From Chaetomium olivaceum (lineage: Eukaryota; Ascomycota; Sordariomycetes; Sordariales; Chaetomiaceae), in NCBI GenBank assembly GCA_039881045.1, contig JAYWVB010000003.1, positions 682,001 to 746,000 on the forward strand: a stretch of DNA of 64,000 nt, written 5' to 3'. Below, in pieces: positions 56,762-64,000 of this stretch. Under the pieces are notes generated by a model, which saw only the letters and a program-made list of their open reading frames with translations, did no database searches and was not told where the DNA came from. Position 1 is the stretch's first letter, and each line of letters opens with the position of its first letter. Made by a program: the position numbers and the translations under genes.

Positions 56762-58456
56762 ATTATTAATCTACCAACTGTCGCGCCGGCAAAGAGAGTC
56801 CGCTGCCGCAAATCCGATGCATCCGATATGAGGGGGAGCAAGACGCGGCTCAGTTGCTCGCTGCCCTGGGAGCATCACCAGGTACAGCAGTCGGGAAAGA
56901 AAGGTTGAATCTCGTCGTCGAGTGAGCCAAGGGGGAAGGTCATGATCGGGAAACCCGGACGTGAAGATGGTCGCGAACAAAAGCAAGAACGGGATGGGCA
57001 GGGAAATAAAATGGTATGGCGTAAATCTTGGGAACGCTGGAAGGGCCGGCAACAGCCAGTAGACGACGTGGTTGTTCCACGGTTCGGGGGTGACCCCCTG
57101 TTTGCGACAGGGATCGGGACTGCAAGACAGCTTGCATTTGTGTGCCTTCTGAGCTTCTTCAGGTCCCGTTCCCAAAAACGGGATGATCCACGAAAGCTTA
57201 GATAACGTTTGCCTGCGCGCTAAGCCAAAACATTCAAATGCCGGTCATACCTGAGTTAATGCGGGTTCCGAAATAGGGCTCCGACGAATCCGTTCAGAGA
57301 CGGAGAAATTGGACGAAACCAACCCAGGGTCCGAATTTCAGCCGAGCTTTGCCGTTTGCAAGCAACAACATCCTTCGTGACTTGCGACTTTCATTCCCGC
57401 ATGACTCCCATAGATCCGACCATCGTGTTCAAAATCTGACCTCCAAGATCCCCGATCTGGAGGACCCAGATGCTCGGCGATTCCTCCAAGGTCCTCAACT
57501 GGTCCAAGCTTTCACCCCTGATGTTCCAGAACACTTGTGGGCTTCCATCACTGATGGGGGCCGAGCAATCACCTAAAAAGCGTATCACGATCTTCAAACA
57601 CCAGCGACCCGCCTCAAGGCCCATGAAAAAGGACGTCATCGACACCCGGACGAACCTACCTAGGTATCTCCCGCTGGGCAAAAAATACCGATACACCCAA
57701 AGTACACAGAGCTGTCTTGATCCGATATTTCTCCATCAAATCGAGTCCGAACTTAAGAAAATGAATCATGTGACTGCCTCTTGTTCAATGAACCTCGCTT
57801 CAATTACATGCATTTAACAGACCCGAAACTAAACCTACGGCCTTTTGGTAGCACTGGTCTTGTTGGGTCCTCTTGTGTGTCGCATAACCAATCGAGAGCA
57901 TTAATCGCCGTTTGATATCTTTGATCTGGCCGTATCACAAGCCCGGTCACAGCACAGGAACCACTGTGTGTGGACAGTCTGGCAGGCAACAAAGCCCCCC
58001 ACACCTAACCCCAGCGGAATCTTCCAGTGTTCACCACCAAGACAAGGCTAATAAATGATCTGTGCACCGGCTCCCCACTTTGTGAGGCAGCAGCACCGCC
58101 ACCTGCTCTTTGAGGGGCCTTCGAGACCTTCGAGCCTGCATCGGCGGAACAGTCAAAACGTAACCTTCTTCTCATCCCTCGTCATTGCCTGATTGTTCAT
58201 GCTTTGCAAACGTCTGATTGTTTTCTTCCCCAACCACACAAACCGGGAAGGTATGTTGTAACCTATATAAATGCTGTGCCCCGCCTTTCTCGCACCTGAT
58301 TCCATTTCCTTTCCAACCAACTGAACACAAGCAATCGCTCGTCTTCCCAACCAACATCCACGCTAACCCAACAACGTTTTCAGCAGTCTTGGACCTCTTT
58401 TCTTCCAGCTACCTACTCAAATATCTGACGAAGGTATCCTCACAAACACGATCAAA
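56762..58456. promoter_or_regulatory. Long divergent region between smp3 and skp1
   Basis: About 1.7 kb. It must hold both promoters and a long skp1 leader; a TACCTAGGTA palindrome lies at 57657-57666. A pyrimidine-rich segment at 58285-58425 suits the skp1 transcription start. Small frames (56771-57175, 57349-57576) have no features. Confidence 0.4.
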
Positions 58457-59098
58457 ATGTCCAACGAAAAGGTTCAGAAGGTCACTTTGACCAGCAACGA
58501 GGGATCGAGCATTCAAGTCGGTAAGTCGCCCCGGTTCCTCCCCGCACCTTGCCCGCCCGCCTAACTAACCACACCATATCGCAGATCGCGTCGTAGCCGA
58601 GAGGTCCATGCTCATCAAGAATCTCATTGAGGATTTGGGTGACGATGCCGTTGCGGACAGCCCAGTCCCGATCCCAAACGTGAACGACCCGGTGTTGCGC
58701 AAGGTCTTCGAGTGGTGCGAGCACCACCGCAACGACGCCGCCCAGTCGGCCGACGATGACAACGACAACAATAACCGCAAGAAGACCACCGACATCGACG
58801 AGTGGGATCAGAAGTTCATGCAGGTTGACCAGGAGATGCTCTTCGAAATTATTCTTGTAAGTCCCCCGATAGCGAGCACACCCACCGACTAGACCCTAGT
58901 ACTAACTAGCTCGTTCTATAGGCCGCAAATTACCTCGACATCAAGGCCCTTCTCGATGTTGGCTGCAAGACCGTGGCCAACATGATCAAGGGCAAGTCGC
59001 CAGAGGAGATCCGGAAAACGTTCAACATCACGAACGACTTCACTCCGGAAGAGGAGGAGCAGATTCGTCGCGAGAACGAATGGGCTGAGGACCGCTAA
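58457..59098 (+). CDS. skp1: SCF ubiquitin-ligase adaptor Skp1
   Basis: Adaptor joining F-box proteins to cullin-1 in SCF ubiquitin ligases; also in kinetochore and other complexes. Three exons (58457-58520, 58585-58856, 58922-59098) give 170 residues. Family landmarks are KVTLTSNEGSSIQVDR, MLIKNLIEDLG, PIPNVNDPVLRKVFEWCEHH, the acidic Asp/Asn-rich insert, [46 protein letters not shown] and the ending NEWAEDR. Intron 1 has tandem CTAAC branch candidates. No frame break. Its client class is present nearby as the F-box-like gene at 32 kb. Confidence 0.97.
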
Positions 59099-60260
59099 AT
59101 GTGTGATGAGATTGGGTGGAAGCTTCCCAACCCAACTCTCAAGTGCTCGGCGGTTTCGCACTCGCACATAGCAGACATGAACTGTTATACCCCACGGTTC
59201 AAGGCAGTCTTTCTCTCGCATCCCCACTGGCGTTTCGGTTCCGTTGAGTGTGGTTAGTTTTGGTATTTCTGTGCTTTGGGGACACTTGCAGGGCCTGCTG
59301 CATCTGAGATGATGCGGACAGAGAGTATGGGATCACTAAAAAAGAACGAGGATACATGACGCAATGATTGAGGGTCTATGGGTCTCTCACCTCCGTTTTT
59401 CTCTCATACAAGCCTGCCCTTGCTGAATAAAACATTGCCATTACTCAAAACGCCCGGGTTCCCGAGTTCATGGGAAAGCGAAGGTTAGCAAGTGCTGTTT
59501 TGTCAGTGAATTGACTTCGTTCATGATAATCCCTTTCGCAATGTCCGACACCGCCAGCCAGCAGGTAGTAAACAATGAACTATACCCAATATCAACCCCC
59601 TTTTTCCCGCTCCATCATCATGCGTACCTTTCGTATCCTATACTTTTAGGCGGAAAAGCGCAACCAACAAACCCAGATGTCCCCTTCGCTGCAAAATGTC
59701 TTCCATGTTATTCCTCCATGCACACGCGGTAGTCTCGCTAGCTTCACTCTAGACTCATTTACTTAGGTTAGACCCGGCCACGCTCGCACTGACACAAAAA
59801 TGCGTATGCGAGAAAGGTGCGTCATGTGCAAAGGCATTTAATGCCGTCTCTCATTCCCTTTTCCCCTGACCCTAAAATGCCATGGCATACTCCGTTAAAG
59901 TGAAACGAGTTTCCCCCATTTACTTCCCAGCCAAGCTCAAATCAAAGAATCCCAACCAGCCAAAACGCTTTACTCGCAAAACCAATGTAGCCCAGTCTCC
60001 ATCGCCTGCACCCTTTCGTTCCCCATCCCAGGTTGGCCCGTCTGCCGTCATCCTCTCGTGACCCTGGTCATGACTCCACCTCTATTCCTCGACAGGGGTG
60101 ATTCGTTTTGTGGGCGGGCAGGTGAGAAGAAAAGACACCATCGCTGTTGACTGGGATACAGGGTGTTGCCGGGGCAGGTGGGAAGTAGCAGCAGTGACCG
60201 TGGGGAGTGTCGAGGTCTGATCGTTGGGATCGAATGAGGAAGGAAGTGGGAGGAGGGCAT
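59099..60260. other. Convergent intergenic region, skp1 and eL39 3' sides
   Basis: About 1.2 kb with no supported gene. Probably a long skp1 3' UTR plus the eL39 3' UTR. Small frames have no features. Confidence 0.4.
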
Positions 60261-60699
60261 CTAGAGGCCGAGGCGGGTCTTGCGCCAATGCCTGCGCTTG
60301 GCGTTGTACCTGTTGAAAACAACATTGTCAGTATAATGTTGTCTGGTTACGCATCCGACAGCGTGATTCTTCTGTTTCGGGTAGGGGGGTAGGTTGAGGA
60401 GCTCGTCGTCGTCGTCGGAAGAAGAGGAAAAGTCGTACCTAATGGTGTTGCCGGTGCGGAGCCGAATCCATTGGGGAATGGGCCGGTTCTGCTTCTGGGC
60501 CTTGGCCAGCTTCTGCTTGATCTTGAACGTCTTGTGGCTCTGTTGAGAATCGCACTAATTAGCCTCTGCCTGCCATGATGTCGACTCTTGAAGACCCCTC
60601 CTCCGGCTTCTGCTCAAGTTCTCCCGCAAGGGTTGAAAACCAAAATCACAGGCCGGAACTACGGGAAATTCGTGCAGGAGCGCCAGTACGTACCGGCAT
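60261..60699 (-). CDS. rpl39: 60S ribosomal protein eL39
   Basis: Tiny, very basic protein lining the ribosomal exit tunnel. Three exons give exactly 51 residues: exon 1 is six bases (60694-60699, Met-Pro), exon 2 60439-60539 (SHKTFKIKQKLAKAQKQ, then PIPQWIRLRTGNTI), exon 3 60261-60309 (RYNAKRRHWRKTRLGL). Introns have GT...AG ends and matching phases. Too fragmented to be found as one open frame. Divergent from arl1. Confidence 0.95.
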
Positions 60700-61256
60700 T
60701 TTGACGGTGTTGTCGATGATTCCGAGTCGGTGTCGATGTTCGTGATGTTCCTCAAGTGGGTTGGATTCGAATATTTGGTGTGGGCTCAGAATTTCCGCGT
60801 GCTAGGGCCCGAAATCAGAACTGTGGCTGAATCACGTGCTGCTAGCTGTGGCTCCTTCGGGACGACGGCACTCATGTGGCTCGGGGCCTGGAATCGGAAC
60901 CTTGCAGGATCCCGGTCGACGCCTGCCAATCGAGTGCCGATCGGACGCGACCGTGCACCCTCGATTTCCAAGCCGAGCGGCCTCTTTGATCAGCGAAATC
61001 CAAGTCGCATGAACCACGAAGGCCGAAATTTTCTTCTACTTTCCAACGTATTGAGAGGTCCAGCGAGTCTTCGACAAGCGAGTGTTGCCTTGTTCTTTGT
61101 TTTAACGTTCCCTTGATTCTTTGCGCTGTTCACGAGACCAAGTGACCCCGTTTCGACTTTTCCGCCCCGTGTCAGTGGACCAGTCCCGTTCGCGACGCCC
61201 GACTGCAACCCCTTTCTCACCGACGCATCCAAACCTCCAAACGTTACCGCCTGAAA
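60700..61256. promoter_or_regulatory. Divergent promoter region of rpl39 and arl1
   Basis: About 560 bp between two divergent starts. No specific site recognised. Confidence 0.45.
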
Positions 61257-61964
61257 ATGGGTCAGACTGTGTCATGGCTGTCCAACTGGGTTTGGGCGAA
61301 GAAGGAGATTAGGATCCTAATCCTAGGCCTGGTTCGCTTCACCCCTTAACCATCCCTCAACGACCTCCATGCTGAACAGTCGCGCTCCGCAGGACAACGC
61401 CGGCAAGACGACGCTTCTATACAGACTAAAGGTGCGACTCCCACAGGGCTTTCTCGGCGGCTTCCGATAACTTACGCATGGTACAGATCGGCGAAGTAGT
61501 AACGACGATACCCACGATCGGTTTCAACGTCGAGTCGGTGACATACGGGAAACTGAACTTCAACGTTTGGGATTTGGGTGGGCAGACAAGCATCAGGCCG
61601 TATTGGAGATGCTATTATGCCAACACCGCGGCTGTCATCTTTGTGGTTGACTCGACCGATATCGAGCGCCTGCAGACGGCCGCAGACGAACTATCGGCCA
61701 TGCTGAACGAAGACGAGCTGAAGGATGCCGCTCTATTGGTATTTGCCAACAAACAAGATCAGCCGGGGGCAAAGGGTGCGGCCGACATTTCCCAAGCGCT
61801 TCGCCTCGGCGAACTCAGGGACAGGAACTGGAGCATTATGGCGTGCAGTGCAGTGGAGGGCTCAGGTATCAAGGAGGGCATGGATTGGTTGTCGGTAAGT
61901 TTGAGCTTGACTCTGAACACGACCGGGCCCTAACAAAATACAGCAAACCGTCGCACAGGATTAG
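61257..61964 (+). CDS. arl1: ARF-like small GTPase Arl1
   Basis: Golgi GTPase recruiting GRIP-domain golgins. Four exons (61257-61331, 61393-61431, 61487-61894, 61944-61964) give 180 residues. Gly2 with a downstream Ser (MGQTVS) fits N-myristoylation. The nucleotide-binding motifs are GLDNAGKTT (P-loop, split by intron 1), PTIGFNVE (switch I), WDLGGQ (switch II), NKQD and CSA. RPYWRCYYANTAAVIFVVDSTD is typical of Arl1 rather than Arf1. The last exon is seven codons (QTVAQD and stop). No frame break. Confidence 0.95.
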
Positions 61965-63451
61965 AGGGATGTCCCGGTTTTTGAGACGCAGGGCAGGGTT
62001 GTTTCTACACATGGCGGGTATACGTCTTATATCATGGCCGCTCTTGGGTATTGGGCAAGGTGGCAAACCTTGCGGCGTTTTGGCGGACAGCCGCCTTGGC
62101 TCATGGACGACATATTACGTGAAGGCGCAGGCTGCATCAGATGGGGCGGGACAGCGTTTCGGTACATGGATACACTACTTACAACTTTTAATTCACGAGG
62201 CGCCTGGCTCCCAGGGGCCGGCGGCTCTATTCATGGTTTTCCAGTAGTCAACGTCCGGTGCATTTGTCAATACAAGATCGCCTAAGGCTGCGTGGATAAA
62301 CGAAAGGCCAGCGATCCAGACGCTCAACCCACTCAGAAAGCAACTACACAACACCCCGACCAGGGCATCTCCTTTTATTACGGTCTCGGACCTGTCTTCT
62401 TTACTAAACATCAGGGATGGGAGAACTCAACACAAGTACGCATATCACGGGGGCCCGACCATCGCTATCAGCCGACGGCTGGTCCTCGCCATAGGTAATG
62501 GGTCAGGATATCTGGTTTCCGGTGGAGGTCAAACCCGGGAGACTTTCCAATCTCCCGATCTGAAAGGGCTGCCGTTCGAACAGTCCGGACCCAAGATCCG
62601 GGATTGGGGTCTGAAAACACATGCCTACCTGTAATCCATGTGTTGCCGTCAAAGGAGTCCGTTTTCTAAGTGGTCGGGCGCGCCTCGCCGCGGCAGCCGC
62701 CAATCATCAGGTAGTTTAGCGCACGGACCCTGGTGCACCGCATAAAAGCTGCTGGATCGCAAGATCAACTCTTGGACGTTACTAAGTAAATACTTTCATG
62801 CCCTCGTCCCTCGCCAGTTCAGCCTTTCCTCTTACTCCTTTTGTTTCCACCGGCTTTGCATATCCTAACAAACGGCATAATGCCGCACTTAAGCTCAGAC
62901 GCGTAATGTAATGGAACGCAACACTGCCCGCCCCACGACGCCGATATTAGAAGGACCGATCAAACTTATCGATACAAGTCTCGCAAGTCTTTCCCATCTG
63001 ATCCACAATTCTCCGGATCGGCTGTGATAGAGCGTACGCTTGTCTCAGACTAATAAGTTTGAGATCCACGGGCTGACGTGGAAAGCTAACGTCTACAGGC
63101 AGTAAGGACGTCAATTCTATGATGTTCGCGATCGAGGTTGGGTCAGACGAACCGCTACCCAATAGAGCTACGTACATAGTTGGTATTAAGTACCTATAGT
63201 GCGTACTAATCTCATCCACGTAGGAGTGCTGATAAGGGTTGTGCTGGCCAGTCTGAGAAGAGGGGTAGAAACTACCTAGGTAAGCTGTCAATGTCACGTC
63301 ACGAACTTGAGAACGAGGTATAAACAAGTGGAGACCAGGTCGTCTAGCCTGCCTTTCAGCAACAAATATGCCACCCTCAATCATGATACATCTATAATAA
63401 TCTCTTTGTGGGGCCTTAAAGATCTCTTAAACCACATGACAAAAATTCAAG
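61965..63451. other. Gene-poor stretch near the window end
   Basis: About 1.5 kb. A TACCTAGGTA palindrome lies at 63273-63282. The 146-codon minus-strand frame at 62947-63384 has an even amino-acid make-up but no recognisable motif; I do not call it a gene. Confidence 0.4.
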
Positions 63452-63917
63452 ATGCTCACCAACACCATTATCAGCCTTGTCGCTCCTATTATCAACAGCA
63501 CCGTCGCTGGTCCCAGCCCCGAAACTGTCAAGTGTCAACCAGGCCAACAGGCCTTTGACCTAAACCCACAAATAGATCTCATTGAAATCTAACAGGCACG
63601 CGGTGTAAACGGCGGCATTGGCATGCAAGACCTCGAATTCGAAACTGACTGATTCGGGGAACCTGTGTAAGGAGGATCACCCTAATTCCTCGTTAAATCT
63701 GTTACCACTCAACCATGGGCAGCAGCCAGCAATTTGGGCCAATCATGACTATCTTCTTATCTCGATGATGTCTCATTGGAATTGGTTTGCCTACCAGTCT
63801 ACGGGCACCGACTCTGATTACCATGTTAGGACTATCAACTCGTCTTGTGAAAACTGCACTGTCGCTCCTTCCTCCTTGACCGTCTTTCCAGTAAGGCGGA
63901 CTCTGGTCACCATGTAA
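63452..63917 (+). pseudogene. Broken small secreted-protein-like sequence
   Basis: From ATG at 63452 the reading starts with a weak hydrophobic leader (LTNTIISLVAPIINSTVAG) and runs to a TAA at 63590-63592. The same frame continues QARGVNGGIGMQDLEFETD and stops again. The adjacent frame then reads SGNLCKEDHP..., HWNWFAYQSTGTDSDYHV and SSCENCTVAPSSLTVFP to the stop near 63917. Cys-rich CENC and the leader suggest an extracellular protein. The first stop (TAA before CAG) could come from CAA by a C-to-T change at CpA, the preferred RIP site. A missed intron is an alternative. No family recognised. Confidence 0.35.
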
Positions 63918-64000
63918 CAAGGGCATGCCAAGGAAGTACCCAGTCAGTGGCCATTCACACTCTGATTCGGGTCATAGAGTCCGCCGTTCAGATTGAAGCG
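63918..64000. other. Window end, nothing recognised
   Basis: Short remaining sequence with no feature. Confidence 0.3.

Noticed and set aside
62521..62600. Possible tRNA because of a GTTCGAAC sequence
   Set aside because: The flanking bases do not form a T-stem, and no acceptor or anticodon stem could be paired on either strand.
62947..63384. 146-codon minus-strand frame with even composition
   Set aside because: No motif, signal or splice support; kept only as a note.
1..64000. Prokaryotic features (CRISPR arrays, operons, Shine-Dalgarno sites)
   Set aside because: The spliced fungal gene set makes these inapplicable, and no regularly spaced short repeats were seen.

Overview
The window is a chromosomal piece of a filamentous ascomycete. 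Genes are interrupted by short (about 50-150 nt) GT...AG introns with CTAAC/CTRAC-type branch points, coding third positions are GC-rich, and the gene set is fungal throughout (Rad9, Skp1, Smp3, Pet100, Pho8, kynureninase). Gene content and codon style suggest Sordariomycetes, probably Sordariales; this placement is inference.

Layout. 0-9.8 kb: 3' part of COP9 signalosome subunit 5, mitochondrial glutamyl-tRNA synthetase, an Xdj1-type J-protein, ribosomal protein eL32, a degenerate ~130-bp tandem repeat and a small kinase-like gene. 9.8-15 kb: accessory stretch with a 5'-truncated LINE-type retrotransposon bounded by a 16-bp target-site duplication, then a Cys-rich secreted protein gene. 15-18.7 kb: NAD-dependent glutamate dehydrogenase. 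18.7-23.7 kb: no recognisable gene. 23.7-28 kb: kynureninase and prephenate dehydrogenase, tail to tail. 28-35.4 kb: Kti13/Ats1-like RCC1 protein, checkpoint clamp Rad9, an F-box/LRR-like protein and an APH-type phosphotransferase. 36.7-43 kb: a Ser-rich repeat protein, vacuolar alkaline phosphatase Pho8, an NTF2-like protein and an alpha/beta-hydrolase fused to a dual-specificity phosphatase. 44.4-52.5 kb: a DUF1640 (Fmp32/CCDC90) mitochondrial protein and the giant HEAT protein Laa1. 52.9-62 kb: TACO1/Dpc29, Pet100, Smp3, Skp1, eL39 and Arl1. The last 2 kb holds only a broken small secreted-protein-like sequence.

The genes are mainly housekeeping with no metabolic cluster. Loose themes are mitochondrial expression and assembly (Mse1, Dpc29, Pet100, DUF1640, Xdj1), membrane traffic (Laa1, Arl1, Pho8 with a dileucine signal) and amino-acid metabolism (Gdh2, kynureninase, Tyr1).

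A cross-cutting observation is that many otherwise well-conserved genes carry single-base reading-frame breaks, several of them at homopolymers (Gdh2, Kti13, F-box, APH, Ser-rich gene, Pho8, NTF2-like, hydrolase-DSP, Laa1, Smp3, LINE), while Mse1, Xdj1, eL32, kynureninase, Tyr1, Rad9, Dpc29, Skp1 and Arl1 are intact. Uncorrected sequencing error is the simplest explanation, but clustering at 33.8-43 kb deserves a check. I did not find a convincing new biological system; the most unusual gene is the hydrolase-phosphatase fusion.
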